Assembly (NCBI RefSeq): GCF_019008365.1
Contig: NZ_JAHHUL010000002.1
Location: 333,947-397,946, forward strand
Length of the DNA stretch: 64,000 nucleotides
Source of the DNA: Phosphitispora fastidiosa
Lineage (GTDB): Bacteria; Bacillota; Thermincolia; Thermincolales; UBA2595
Direction: 5' to 3'
Every line of letters begins with the position of its first letter. Positions within the stretch are counted from its first letter, which is position 1. The notes below the pieces were generated by a model. That model made no database searches. It was not told where the DNA came from and saw only the letters and a list, made by a program, of their open reading frames with translations. A program made the position numbers and the translations under genes. Below, piece after piece: positions 55,161 through 63,999 of this stretch.

Positions 55161-55721
55161 TTAATTACTGGGCACCGACAGAGTGATTACTGTTATCCCG
55201 TCTGCGGAAACTGCTGTCACCAGGCGGCCCTGCACTTTTACTGCAGCTTCCTCAATAAAAACAATACCAGCATCCAGGGCCAGGCTGTCTGCTCCCTCCC
55301 GGGCCCGGAAACCGGCCTGAAAAATATATTCTCCGTTCTTTTCGGCAATTTCAAAATCGATGCTGCCACCAGAACAGGGCTCTGCCTGACTGAGGCGGAC
55401 TGCCAAGGCCAGCATTTCTCTGATTATTTCAGCAACAGTCATTTCATGCCGCAGACCTCTGTCAAGCCCTGCCCCAATGTTTTTGGAGATATTAACACCC
55501 TGCTTCCCGGCTGCCACCTCCGCCAGAAGCACAGCCGATACTACCCCCGGCGCCCCAAGTCTTGCCAAAGCCCCTTCCCGGTCCATATCTGCGGCAATCT
55601 CTTTTATGTACTGACCTGCCCGATCATACTTTTGCAGCTGCAGCAGGCCCAGAATGACCTGAAGGTGATTCATGAAATCATGCCTCTGCACCCTTAAAAC
55701 CTCAATCATATCGTTCACCAT
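55161..55721 (-). CDS. spo0B: Spo0B-like sporulation phosphotransferase
   Basis: 186 residues. The N-terminal helical hairpin carries the phospho-accepting histidine in LRVQRHDFMNHLQVILGLLQLQKYDRA. The remainder is a degenerate histidine-kinase-like ATPase fold (HEMTVAEIIREMLALAVRLSQAEP) without recognisable N and G boxes, as expected for a phosphotransferase. In Bacillus it moves phosphate from Spo0F to Spo0A. The ATG at 55721 follows GTGGAGG by six bases. Its position directly before obg supports the call, although many Clostridia lack a full phosphorelay. Confidence 0.85.
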   Translation of the reverse strand: MVNDMIEVLRVQRHDFMNHLQVILGLLQLQKYDRAGQYIKEIAADMDREGALARLGAPGVVSAVLLAEVAAGKQGVNISKNIGAGLDRGLRHEMTVAEIIREMLALAVRLSQAEPCSGGSIDFEIAEKNGEYIFQAGFRAREGADSLALDAGIVFIEEAAVKVQGRLVTAVSADGITVITLSVPSN

Positions 55722-55817
55722 GGGAAACCTCCACATAACAAATTATCTTTTCATGTATTCTCCCAATGTTTATTTTTTCCTGCCCCGGGCAAAAAATACG
55801 CCAATACAGTTCCTGCT

Positions 55818-56048
55818 TCAGCTCAAAATATCTTTGATCATATCGGCAACAGGGCTGAAAATCACTTCTATTCCCGTGGTGGGATTAGGCAGAGGCAGTC
55901 CCAGGGCCTGGGCAAATGTCAGCGCCATTCCTCCCAGCATCAAAACACCAAAAGCGGCTAACTCCCGCCATTGACGCTTTTTGAGCATAGCCGGCGTTTC
56001 CAGAGCAATTATCCCTGTAAATACTATAATCAACAAAAATATAGTCAA
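55818..56048 (-). CDS. Small membrane protein linked to the germination cluster
   Basis: 76 residues with two membrane helices (MTIFLLIIVFTGIIALETP and ELAAFGVLMLGGMALTFAQALGLPLP) and a short C-terminal tail. The start is TTG at 56048, eight bases after AGGAGG. It lies 12 bases downstream of the gerKC-type gene on the same strand. Small two-helix proteins (GerD-unrelated) often end ger operons; I do not know a named family for it. Confidence 0.7.
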   Translation of the reverse strand: MTIFLLIIVFTGIIALETPAMLKKRQWRELAAFGVLMLGGMALTFAQALGLPLPNPTTGIEVIFSPVADMIKDILS

Positions 56049-56060
56049 TGGGGTTTCCTC

Positions 56061-57269
56061 CTATCGAATCTGAAATGGGTCTGCAATAACAGATGTTCTC
56101 CTTATTTTGGCATCCACTTTTACAGTGACAGGCACCTCGGGATATATCTCATACCAGTCCTGCTCCACCTCCTTCCAATAATCAGGATACTTTTGATGCA
56201 CTTTTTTGCCGAACCCGAAAATATCTGTTTTAAATTTTTTCTGGGCTGTTTCCAGTGACCCTTCAGCAATTGACTTTACCTTTTGGCCGAACTCCCGGTT
56301 CAGCTCTTTGATGACCTCCGGGCTGCCTACAGCCGCATCTCCCTGCACCTCCACCACATCGGCCTCGGCTTTAATGTTTATTTCCATCACCAGACGGCCT
56401 TCCTGAAATACCGGTTTGAGTTTACTTGAAGCCCGTGATATCAGCAAAGCGATTTGGGATGGGCTGCCGTTTCCGGATTTATGTTCCAGGGTAATAGCTC
56501 CTCTCTGGGTTTCCCCAATGATATAAAGAAAACCCGTTACCTCCTCAGGTGACATAAATCCGGCCAGCCGATTATTGTGAAATATTGCCAGACCCTCCAG
56601 CATAATTGTCTGCCCGGCCTCTTTCTCCTCACGCTTGCTTCCTGCGGCTTCACCCGATTCAATTACCCTGATGACAGGCAGCACGGCATCCCATCCCGGG
56701 GTCACCAGGGCATCACTAAACTTTCTCAGATCAACCGCAAGGGTTTCTGAGACACCGGGAGTTGACTTCACCAGTATTTCCGAAATCTCCTCAGAGAGCA
56801 TATTTTCAAATTCAGGCAATACTTTCATGGCTTCCCCAGCTTCCCCGCGGCAGACGAACATCCAGGTGCGCAGCCTGATATCCTTGTGCCGCTGCAGGTA
56901 ATCAAACACATCCTCAACCCCGTCGCGGGCGGAATTCTCACTGATAATTACCAGTTCATTATGATAAATCCTCATGTTTCTGGGGCTCCTGCGGTGTATT
57001 TTGCGCATGGCATCATATAAGGTGTCCCCCACCTCACTGACCAGCCAGTCCGCATTAGTTTCCGCAGATGCCTTAGTCTGCTGCCCCCCCAGTTGGGAGG
57101 GCCGGGCCACCAGGACGCTTATTTTGTCCTTTTCCTTCCCTTCAAGAACCATGCGGTCAATCCCGATGGCGGTCACGATGGCCAGGTCCTCTACTTCCCT
57201 CCTGCTCCAGCAGCCTGGGATGAGCAGCAGATTAAGAATCATCACAAAAGCAATTAACTTTTTTTTCAC
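56061..57269 (-). CDS. gerKC: Spore germination lipoprotein, Ger(x)C family
   Basis: 402 residues. The lipoprotein signal LNLLLIPGCWS has the modified cysteine at about 19, followed by the family motif RREVEDLAIVTAIGID. The middle part has RSPRNMRIYHNELVIISENSARDGVEDVFDYLQRHKDIRLRTWMFV in segments, and the C-terminal third has the NREFGQKVKSIAEGSLETAQKKFKTDIFGFGKKVHQKYP pattern. It is the C subunit of a germinant receptor in the spore inner membrane. The start is GTG at 57269, overlapping the stop of the upstream permease gene (GTGA). Confidence 0.92.
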   Translation of the reverse strand: MKKKLIAFVMILNLLLIPGCWSRREVEDLAIVTAIGIDRMVLEGKEKDKISVLVARPSQLGGQQTKASAETNADWLVSEVGDTLYDAMRKIHRRSPRNMRIYHNELVIISENSARDGVEDVFDYLQRHKDIRLRTWMFVCRGEAGEAMKVLPEFENMLSEEISEILVKSTPGVSETLAVDLRKFSDALVTPGWDAVLPVIRVIESGEAAGSKREEKEAGQTIMLEGLAIFHNNRLAGFMSPEEVTGFLYIIGETQRGAITLEHKSGNGSPSQIALLISRASSKLKPVFQEGRLVMEINIKAEADVVEVQGDAAVGSPEVIKELNREFGQKVKSIAEGSLETAQKKFKTDIFGFGKKVHQKYPDYWKEVEQDWYEIYPEVPVTVKVDAKIRRTSVIADPFQIR

Positions 57270-58366
57270 TGTTTCTGCCCCCCTCTATTCCGGATCAGCG
57301 CCACGGCCAGTAAACCCATGGGAATAATTATTTCAAAAAGATAAGCATAGGGCGCAAAGATTGTTGCCAGAAATTCGACCAGTTCCCGGGAATTTTCAAA
57401 TATGGTCACGGAATATACTAAAATAAATATACCGACAGGGTAAACCAGGGGCCGGTAGTCTTTAATGTGCAGCCACTGGGCAGTCCCCAGTACTGCAGCC
57501 AGGTAAAATGCCGCCACCTTGACGGTGACTCCGGCCACCCAGACAATGATAACTATTGCTTCGATTCGCTCCAGAAAATTCCCCAGGCTAACATAGCGGG
57601 CCAGTTCCAATATCGGAAATACCATGTTTTGCGTGAGCAAGGGCCCAAATACGGCTATGCTGGTAACCGCAGTCAGGGTCAGAAATAAACCAATCACGCC
57701 GACAGCGGTTAGCAGGGTTTGACCCGTTTCCCGGGGTTGGTTCAAAAAAGGCAAAAACATCAGGATCAGCACAATCTCCCCTCTCCAGGCGCCGGGGACC
57801 AGTGAACCCTGGATTACCGGCTTAACCCCGTGTTCCATCAGAGGCAGAAAATTATCAAAACTGATATTTTCAGTTAGTAAGAATACCATAAAACCAAAAG
57901 CCGCTATAAACATCGGGAACAGGAACTGGTTCATCCTGCAGAGGACTTCCATCCCGTTATACACAGCGTAGGCTGCCAGCAGGACAACAATTAAATTGAA
58001 AACCAGCAGCGGGGTTTCCGGCAGGAACGCAGTTACCAGGAAGTCCCCGAATTCCCTGACTATAACTGCATTAACATGGATAAAAAATAATACATAAAGC
58101 AATCCAATCAGTTTACCGCCAAATTTGCCCACTAATTCGGGGGCATATTCCACCACAGATTTATCCGGATAATATAAACCCAGCCGCGTACATACCAGAG
58201 CCACAATTATCCCAAAAATGGTAGCAAACAAAGCTACGGAAATCCAGCCGTCCTGGAATGCAAACTTGGCGGTGATGGAAGGCACAAACAGGAACCCTGT
58301 CACTGTTACAGTAGTAACCAGGAGAAACAGCATCTGGATGCTGGATACTTTCTCGTCTTTTTTCAT
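57266..58366 (-). CDS. gerKB: Spore germination permease, GerAB/GerKB family
   Basis: 366 residues, about ten membrane helices of the APC-type GerAB family. It starts with KVSSIQMLFLLVTTVTVTGFLFVPSITAKFAFQDGWISV, then GGKLIGLLYVLFFIHVNAVIVREFGDFLVTAFLPETP and FLPLMEHGVKPVIQGSL, all typical. It binds germinant in the B subunit pocket. The gene overlaps gerKA and gerKC at both ends by four bases, so the cluster is translated as a unit. This copy is intact, in contrast to the one at 60015-61115. Confidence 0.92.
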   Translation of the reverse strand: MKKDEKVSSIQMLFLLVTTVTVTGFLFVPSITAKFAFQDGWISVALFATIFGIIVALVCTRLGLYYPDKSVVEYAPELVGKFGGKLIGLLYVLFFIHVNAVIVREFGDFLVTAFLPETPLLVFNLIVVLLAAYAVYNGMEVLCRMNQFLFPMFIAAFGFMVFLLTENISFDNFLPLMEHGVKPVIQGSLVPGAWRGEIVLILMFLPFLNQPRETGQTLLTAVGVIGLFLTLTAVTSIAVFGPLLTQNMVFPILELARYVSLGNFLERIEAIVIIVWVAGVTVKVAAFYLAAVLGTAQWLHIKDYRPLVYPVGIFILVYSVTIFENSRELVEFLATIFAPYAYLFEIIIPMGLLAVALIRNRGGQKQ

Positions 58367-59976
58367 TTGCCGCTCCCACTCCCGGGACGACGCCCGGGCG
58401 GCCTGGGCTTCTGCTTATAGTCCTGCCGGGCCGGTTCCTTCACTCCGGTCATTCTTGGCCGGGTGACCATGCTCCACCAGGGCGCGCGAAAAAACATGTC
58501 TTTCAGGTCTCTCCAGGATGTGGGCGCCAACGGTGAAATATAAGGAACCCCAAAGGACCTTAGGGAGCAAAGGTGTATCAACAGGGCCAGCAGCCCTGCC
58601 ATGACGCCAAACAACCCCAGGGCGGCAGCCAAAGCCATCAGCGGGAACCTGAGAATACGCAGGGAAAAGGCCCCGAAATATGACGGCAGGCTGAAAGACG
58701 ATATTGCCGTAAGGGCTACTATGATAACCATAGCTGGTGAGACCAGACCTGCCGAAACCGCCGCATCCCCAATCACCAGAGCGCCGACAATACTTACCGC
58801 CTGGCCGACAGCCTTGGGCAGGCGCACCCCTGCTTCCCGGAGCACTTCAAAAGTTGTCTCCATAAGCATAGCCTCCACAAAGGCAGGAAAGGGCACCCCT
58901 TCCCTGGCGGCGGCAATGGAGATCAGCAGAGGGGTCGGAAGCATCTCCTGGTGATAGGTGGTAATTGCAATATACAGGGGCGGCGCCAACAGCGCGATAT
59001 TCAGGGTGACAAACCTGATAAACCTGATAAAACTGGCAAAAGGCCACCTCAGATAGTAATCCTCACTGGCCTGGAGGAGCTGTGGAAAAGTGACCGGCAC
59101 CAGCAGCACAAAAGGGGTGGTATCAACCAGAATAACTACCTGGCCCTCCAACAGCCCCCCGGCAACCTTGTCAGGCCGTTCAGTTGCCTGAACAGTGGGG
59201 AAAACAGTCATCGGGGCATCTTCTATGTATTCCTCGATATAGCCGCTTTCCAGGATTCCGTCAATATCAATCCTCTGCAGCCGGTTTCTTACTTCATCAA
59301 CTATCTTGTTATTAACTATACCCTCAAGATATCCGATACTGACGGCAGTTTTCGTAATCGCCCCGATTTTCATGGTTTCAAACTTCAGGCGTGATGATTT
59401 GATGCGCCTCCTTATCAGAGTATAGTTTGTCTGCAGGCTTTCAGTGAAACCCTCCCTGGGGCCGCGGACAACATTTTCCGTTGCTGGCTCGGTAACCGCG
59501 CGCTGTACCCAGTCCTGAGTGGATAGGGCAAAAGCCTTGCTGACTCCGTCAACAAACAAAATGGTTTCACCGCTTAATACTGAGTGTACTGCATCCATCA
59601 GGTTATCCTGAACCTTAACCTCGGTAAAGGCAATTATCCTGCTGCTCAAATAGCCGGCAGGATCATTGACAGGAGCTGAGGAATTCAGACTGGAGACGTC
59701 ATACATCAGCGTTTTGACAAGGTCTTCGGTTAGCATTTCCTTGTTGACGAGCCCGTCAATATACACCATGGCAATTTTGACTCCACCACCGATGGCTGCC
59801 TCAAATTCCCGGAAGATGATATCTGTACACCTGTCAAATACGGCTTTAAGGTGTGTCATGTTTTTGTTCAGGTTTGCCGAGACCGGCTCTTTGGACTCAC
59901 CGCTGCCAATTGCCTGGGACTCATTACGCGGTTTTACAAATGCCTTTTTGATAATTCTTTTCCATTTCTTGAACAT
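58363..59976 (-). CDS. gerKA: Spore germination protein, GerAA/GerKA family
   Basis: About 537 residues. The N-terminal soluble domain has FREFEAAIGGGVKIAMVYIDGLVNKEMLTEDLVKTLM, then SGETILFVDGVSKAFALSTQDW, RGPREGFTESLQTNYTLIRRRIKSSRLKFE and the conserved LVDTTPFVLLVPVTFPQLLQASEDYYLRWPFASFIR leading into five or six membrane helices. The C-terminus (PRMTGVKEPARQDYKQKPRPPGRRPGSGSGK) is basic and disordered. It is the A subunit of the germinant receptor. The ATG at 59976 follows GGGTGG by five bases. Confidence 0.93.
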   Translation of the reverse strand: MFKKWKRIIKKAFVKPRNESQAIGSGESKEPVSANLNKNMTHLKAVFDRCTDIIFREFEAAIGGGVKIAMVYIDGLVNKEMLTEDLVKTLMYDVSSLNSSAPVNDPAGYLSSRIIAFTEVKVQDNLMDAVHSVLSGETILFVDGVSKAFALSTQDWVQRAVTEPATENVVRGPREGFTESLQTNYTLIRRRIKSSRLKFETMKIGAITKTAVSIGYLEGIVNNKIVDEVRNRLQRIDIDGILESGYIEEYIEDAPMTVFPTVQATERPDKVAGGLLEGQVVILVDTTPFVLLVPVTFPQLLQASEDYYLRWPFASFIRFIRFVTLNIALLAPPLYIAITTYHQEMLPTPLLISIAAAREGVPFPAFVEAMLMETTFEVLREAGVRLPKAVGQAVSIVGALVIGDAAVSAGLVSPAMVIIVALTAISSFSLPSYFGAFSLRILRFPLMALAAALGLFGVMAGLLALLIHLCSLRSFGVPYISPLAPTSWRDLKDMFFRAPWWSMVTRPRMTGVKEPARQDYKQKPRPPGRRPGSGSGK

Positions 59977-60014
59977 TTGAACCACCCTAAGTTAATTATT
60001 GTCTTTAACTGTTA

Positions 60015-61115
60015 TCAGTCTGCCATCCTGTCCGCACTTCTACTCCGAAACAGCCACAAAACCGTGATATATGCGGGTATTCCCAGCTGGATTATTGCTG
60101 CAGAGGGCGCATAGACCTCCGGTCTGAAAAAATACCTGAGTTGTTGGTAATTATCGAACAGGAGCACAGACAGGTTTACTGCAATTATCATCAGGGGCAG
60201 CAGTACAGCCCTGTGGTCACCCAGCCTAAACAGGTGGCCGGCGCTTATGGAACCTGCATAAAGGAATAAAACGATTTTAAGAAAATTGGAGGCCACCCAG
60301 ATTATCAGGAAAAATCCCTCAACACGTTCAATAAATTCCACCAGCGAAATCTCCTCAAGAAGGGTTAGATAGGGATAGATTCTCAATACTGCTATCCTGT
60401 TTCCAATTCCCAGGACAATACTAAAAACAGTGAATACCAGCAGCAGTCCGCTTGCCAGCACACTCAGAGGCAAAAAGTTATAGTTCTTCACACTGCTGTT
60501 GAGATGTGGTATCAGCAAAAACCATATGGCCACATCAGCAAAAAAAGCCCAGTGGGTTATTCCGCCGCGGACAATCGGAGACACTCCTTTTTCGATGAGG
60601 GGAAACATATTTTCCGCCCCGCCAAGACTAAGGGATGACAGGTTCAGTAATACAATCCCTCCTATAATAAGGGGGAATACAAACTGGGCCACCCTGGCGG
60701 TAACCTCAATCCCCATGTATGCCAGCCAGTACGCCAAAACAGCCATGACAACAATAAAAACTATCAACGGGGTCTCCTGATAAAAGGAAGTGACCATCAG
60801 TTCGGCAAAGTCCCTCAGGGTTATACTGGCCATATGCACCGAAAAAACCGTGAAAATAAAGGCCACAACCTTTGCTGAAACACCTGCACCCAAATCCTCC
60901 ATAAAGCCAAGAACCGTCCGCCCCCGGAACAGACCGGCCAGTTTTGCCAGTAGAAATGCATTAATAGCGCCCATTGCCGTAGCCAGAACAGCAGCTATCC
61001 AGACATCCTGATACCTGTCGCCGACAGTAATAATCGGCACACTTCATATAATTGGGGGGATTAACACCAGCACCATCAGGATAAATGCCTGCTGGCTGCT
61101 TATTTTTTCTTCCAC
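60015..61115 (-). pseudogene. Second GerAB-type germination permease, interrupted by an in-frame TGA
   Basis: From the GTG at 61115 (GGAGG eight bases before) the frame reads VEEKISSQQAFILMVLVLI, the normal first helix of a GerAB protein. It then meets TGA at codon 24 (61046-61044) and continues in the same frame with SVPIITVGDRYQDVWIAAVLATAMG for a further 341 codons, covering the rest of the family (GGAENMFPLIEKGVSPIVRGGI, VEGFFLIIWVASNFLKIVLF). So a single stop codon splits an otherwise complete gene. A GTG two codons after the stop could allow re-initiation, giving a protein that lacks the first helix. It could be a nonsense mutation, a sequencing error or reinitiated translation. It is the first gene of the ger cluster. 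Confidence 0.85.
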
Positions 61116-61162
61116 TGCCTTCACCTCCTAGTCTCGTCTGCCGGTATGAATCCTTTACCGGT

Positions 61163-61390
61163 CTACCCGTACCGGTGTAAAACGCCCTCACCTGCCGGCG
61201 GGTAATCAAATATGATATTATCGCAGACCAGGCGGCAGGCGCCGCACTCGAGGCAGGGTCCTTCCTCATGAAAGGTCACTCCGCTGCCGGATGAAGTAAA
61301 CAACCCTACAGGGCAGACATATACACAATCTGTGCCGGTACAGAGGTCGTTACATCTTTTTTCGTTAATTATGCTGATGCCTTTTTTCAA
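61163..61390 (-). CDS. fixX: FixX-like ferredoxin
   Basis: 75 residues. Cysteine motifs CNDLCTGTDCVYVCP and CLECGACRLVC give one full [4Fe-4S] site and additional cysteines, as in FixX proteins that pair with FixC. The start is TTG at 61390 after GGGAGGGG. It lies 37 bases downstream of the fixC-like flavoprotein and probably accepts or gives electrons to it. Confidence 0.9.
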   Translation of the reverse strand: MKKGISIINEKRCNDLCTGTDCVYVCPVGLFTSSGSGVTFHEEGPCLECGACRLVCDNIIFDYPPAGEGVLHRYG

Positions 61391-61427
61391 AAGTTCCCCT
61401 CCCGCATTAGTTCACCATATATCTGCA

Positions 61428-62744
61428 CTACCTCATAACTCGCACTGCCTTAATGGCATCTGCCAAAAGTTTTCCAAGGGGCTGTTCGTTTAAAACGGCA
61501 CGCCTGATAAGCCTGCGTTTCACTCTTCTTGACACCGGATATACCATAGACAGGTGTGTGGATACTGAGTTAAGCAAACCTATATAATCAGCAAAAAGGG
61601 TCGGATTCTTTTGGAACAAGCCGGAAACCTCACGGTTTGCCCTCATATCTTTAAAGATAAAACTCTTTTCCAGTTTTTTCTGGTAACCATACAATGCTTT
61701 TCGTGAACAGTCCCCTCTCTTGACTGCTTCCTGGGCAGCATCAGCCGCAAATTTACCTGAATACATGGCCAGGTTTATCCCATGGGTTCCATTAACTAAG
61801 CCTCCGGAGTCACCTGCTATCACCATCCCGTCAAAGACCAATGGCGGCACCGCATTAAAACCGCCCTCAGGTATCATGTGGGCCAGATACTCTACCGTAG
61901 TTCCGCCCTTCAAGAGGGGCGCTACAACGGGATGACCCTTCAAGGCCGCCATAAGCTCACTTATTTTTACTTTTTTACGGGTTAGAGTTTTTACACCCAC
62001 CCCTACATTAATACCCACATGTTCTTTGAAAGTATAGATAGAACCGGTACCCGGGAGCCCTGCCGTAGCTTCGCCAAGAAGGCCGATAACAGCCCCCCGG
62101 TTCCCGGTGAGATTAAACCTTTCGTTTATTACTTCCTCCGGAAGAGCTATAATTTCTTTGACATATAATGACATGGCTGAGGCTTTGGTTTTTTTGATGA
62201 GACCTGCCCGCTCCGCCAGCATTGGGTTGGCTCCCTGAGCCAGAATTACCATATCTGCCCTGATATCACCCTGTCTGGCGCCGCTGGCCCTGACCCCGGA
62301 AACGCGGTCACTTTCTAATATGAGGTCCTCGGCCTTACAGGAGGTCAGAAGTTCGGCGCCGGCTGATACGGCTTTTCCGGCATACCACCTGTCAAATACG
62401 GCCCGCATTATCGATAACCTGTTATATGGCTTACTGTCCATCTCCAGGCTGGTAAAGCCCAGTTTAACTGCAGACCTTTCTGCCATCAGCCAGTACTGCT
62501 GATCTACCAGAACACGCTCAACAGGCGCTTCTTCCCAGAAATCAGGCAGGAGTTCCCGGGTAGGCAGTGAATAAACAGCGCCCCCGCTGACACTCTTGGA
62601 ACCCGGATATGGACCGCGCTCCAACAGCAGCACCTGAATACCCGCCTTGGCCAGGAAACAGGCTGCTGTAAGCCCAGCCACCCCGGCCCCGACAATAATG
62701 ACCTGATAATGCTTTTCCCCTGGTTTACTGAAAATTTTAGTCAT
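61428..62744 (-). CDS. fixC: FixC-like electron-transfer flavoprotein:quinone oxidoreductase
   Basis: 438 residues. The N-terminal FAD fold has YQVIIVGAGVAGLTAACFLAKAGIQVLLLERGPYPGSKSVSGG in pieces, with a second FAD contact in VIAGDSGGLVNGTHGINLAMYSGK. The C-terminal part (YQKKLEKSFIFKDMRANREVSGLFQKNP) matches FixC/ETF-QO. With FixX it would pass electrons between an electron-transfer flavoprotein and the quinone pool or ferredoxin. No fixA/fixB (ETF subunits) are in the window, so the partners are elsewhere. The pair stands between rpmA and the ger cluster. No good ribosome site precedes the ATG at 62744. Confidence 0.9.
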   Translation of the reverse strand: MTKIFSKPGEKHYQVIIVGAGVAGLTAACFLAKAGIQVLLLERGPYPGSKSVSGGAVYSLPTRELLPDFWEEAPVERVLVDQQYWLMAERSAVKLGFTSLEMDSKPYNRLSIMRAVFDRWYAGKAVSAGAELLTSCKAEDLILESDRVSGVRASGARQGDIRADMVILAQGANPMLAERAGLIKKTKASAMSLYVKEIIALPEEVINERFNLTGNRGAVIGLLGEATAGLPGTGSIYTFKEHVGINVGVGVKTLTRKKVKISELMAALKGHPVVAPLLKGGTTVEYLAHMIPEGGFNAVPPLVFDGMVIAGDSGGLVNGTHGINLAMYSGKFAADAAQEAVKRGDCSRKALYGYQKKLEKSFIFKDMRANREVSGLFQKNPTLFADYIGLLNSVSTHLSMVYPVSRRVKRRLIRRAVLNEQPLGKLLADAIKAVRVMR

Positions 62745-62789
62745 ACCGTTATTATTTCACTGAATATGTCCCTTATCCCAAAAAACAAG

Positions 62790-62818
62790 AAAAAAAAAGA
62801 CGCCTCATATGAGACGCC
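62790..62818 (-). terminator. Terminator of the rplU-prp-rpmA operon
   Basis: On the minus strand a hairpin with GGCGTCTCAT and ATGAGGCGTC (G-T pairs allowed) is followed by TTTTTTTTT. It lies 14 bases after the rpmA stop, so fixC-fixX probably have their own promoter. Confidence 0.85.
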
Positions 62819-62831
62819 CTAAGCAGCATTA

Positions 62832-63128
62832 TTATGATACAACAGCTTCTGCCCTGCTGTATACACTGACCTGTTTCTTGTCTTTGCCTTTTCTTTCAAA
62901 CTTGACCACACCGTCAATTAATGCAAACAGTGTATCATCTTTTCCTATGCCTACATTATTGCCCGGATGAATCTTGGTGCCGCGCTGGCGGATAATAATG
63001 TTCCCGGCGGTAACAACAGTTCCTTCGCCGCGTTTCACCCCAAGGTACTGGGGGTTGGAATCACGACCGTTACGGGAACTGCCCACCCCTTTTTTATGGG
63101 CAAATAACTGAAGATCAATTTTAATCAC
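62832..63128 (-). CDS. rpmA: 50S ribosomal protein L27 with cleavable N-terminal extension
   Basis: 98 residues. After a short N-terminal extension MIKIDLQLF comes [25 protein letters not shown], the standard L27 start. The LQLF-AHKKG pattern is the Prp protease cleavage site of Firmicute L27. I chose the GTG at 63128, eight bases after GGAGGAGG; a longer reading (63137) is less likely. The GTG overlaps the prp stop by four bases. L27 reaches into the peptidyl-transferase centre. Confidence 0.96.
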   Translation of the reverse strand: MIKIDLQLFAHKKGVGSSRNGRDSNPQYLGVKRGEGTVVTAGNIIIRQRGTKIHPGNNVGIGKDDTLFALIDGVVKFERKGKDKKQVSVYSRAEAVVS

Positions 63129-63463
63129 GAGGTCCACCTCCTCCTAAATACTCTTACATATCCTTTATAGTTTCCCTGCAGATTCTTTAGTCCCAAAACC
63201 ATTGTCTCCAAAATAGCCTGGGCCTGCAGCTGTTCTTTTTTACTCAGCTCATCAGGCAGCCTGCAGCTTAATGTGCCTGAAGCATCAATGTCATAGGCAA
63301 GGCCTTTCCTGATAAAACGCACCAGTCCCAACAGCGTGGTCTGAGACAGCATAGAAACGGCAGCACACACGATATCCTCACCCGGGGGCCGGTATCCGGC
63401 ATGCCCCTTGACAGTATAACCATTTATTGTTCCATTTGAACGGTCAACCGAAACAATTATCAT
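63125..63463 (-). CDS. prp: Ribosomal-processing cysteine protease Prp
   Basis: 112 residues of the Prp/YsxB family. The catalytic pair is His in VKGHAGY and Cys in [10 protein letters not shown]. It removes the N-terminal extension of L27 before ribosome assembly, matching the LQLF-A site in the neighbouring rpmA. The ATG at 63463 follows GAGG with short spacing; an in-frame TTG lies three codons upstream. It lies between rplU and rpmA, the invariable Firmicute order. Confidence 0.95.
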   Translation of the reverse strand: MIIVSVDRSNGTINGYTVKGHAGYRPPGEDIVCAAVSMLSQTTLLGLVRFIRKGLAYDIDASGTLSCRLPDELSKKEQLQAQAILETMVLGLKNLQGNYKGYVRVFRRRWTS

Positions 63464-63474
63464 AGCCCTCAACC

Positions 63475-63786
63475 CTAGGCCTCAATTTTTTCTACAGTTA
63501 CCTTTGTATATGGCTGACGATGACCGGTTTTCCGACGGTAGTTCTTCTTGGCCTTATACTTAAAGACAATAATTTTCTTGGCCTTACCATGGCTCAGAAC
63601 CTTTAATACAGCTTTTGCCCCGTCAACAAAAGGAGCGCCTACCTTCAGGTCTTCTCCTTCACCTACGGCCAGCACATCGGTGATTTCAACGGTTTCGCCT
63701 TCTCCGGCTGCCAATTTCTCAACAAAAATGACATCACCTTCCTTCACACGATACTGCTTGCCTCCTGTAGCAATAACGGCGTACAT
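63475..63786 (-). CDS. rplU: 50S ribosomal protein L21
   Basis: 103 residues, normal length. [25 protein letters not shown] starts the protein; the C-terminal [15 protein letters not shown], with the RRKTGHRQ motif, matches L21. The ATG at 63786 is seven bases after GGAGG; the upstream ATG in another frame four bases earlier is not used. Expression should be controlled by the leader below. Confidence 0.97.
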   Translation of the reverse strand: MYAVIATGGKQYRVKEGDVIFVEKLAAGEGETVEITDVLAVGEGEDLKVGAPFVDGAKAVLKVLSHGKAKKIIVFKYKAKKNYRRKTGHRQPYTKVTVEKIEA

Positions 63787-63799
63787 ACATACACCTCCC

Positions 63800-63908
63800 T
63801 CGTTTAGACTCGCCAGGCCGGGCACGGTTCTACGTTTATGGACAGCCCAAAGCTGTCCGCCCTTGCTGTGCGGTTTCAGCAGACTCCTTAAAGCCCCAGA
63901 CTCTGCCT
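63800..63908 (-). ncRNA. L21 leader RNA
   Basis: The transcript between promoter and rplU contains GGACAGC-TTTG-GGCTGTCC (63858-63840) followed by ATAAACGTAGAACCGTGCC, a pattern I know from the Firmicute ribosomal L21 leader family (RF00559), placed just before rplU. It probably mediates autoregulation by L21. Confidence 0.8.
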
Positions 63909-63918
63909 ACGTTAATAT

Positions 63919-63947
63919 ATTTTATAGTACCACACGGTCTTTGTCAA
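63919..63947 (-). promoter_or_regulatory. Promoter of rplU-prp-rpmA
   Basis: On the minus strand TTGACA (63947-63942), 17 bases, then TAAAAT (63924-63919), ten bases before the leader RNA begins. Confidence 0.8.
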
Positions 63948-63999
63948 GTAACCGTTTTAGCTGGTTCCAAAGGTTGGGTGACCACTCAAATATCACCCT
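63922..63999 (-). CDS. Possible 3' end of the gene upstream of rplU
   Basis: The last 78 bases are open in one minus-strand frame ending TAA, reading RVIFEWSPNLWNQLKRLL and then DKDRVVL. It may be the C-terminus of a gene lying mainly outside the window, with its end overlapping the rplU promoter. Too short to identify. Confidence 0.2.
   Translation of the reverse strand, partial: RVIFEWSPNLWNQLKRLLDKDRVVL

Noticed and set aside
61044..61046. TGA in the permease as a selenocysteine codon
   Set aside because: It lies in or beside the first membrane helix of a family with no redox role, and no clear SECIS-like hairpin was seen directly after it.
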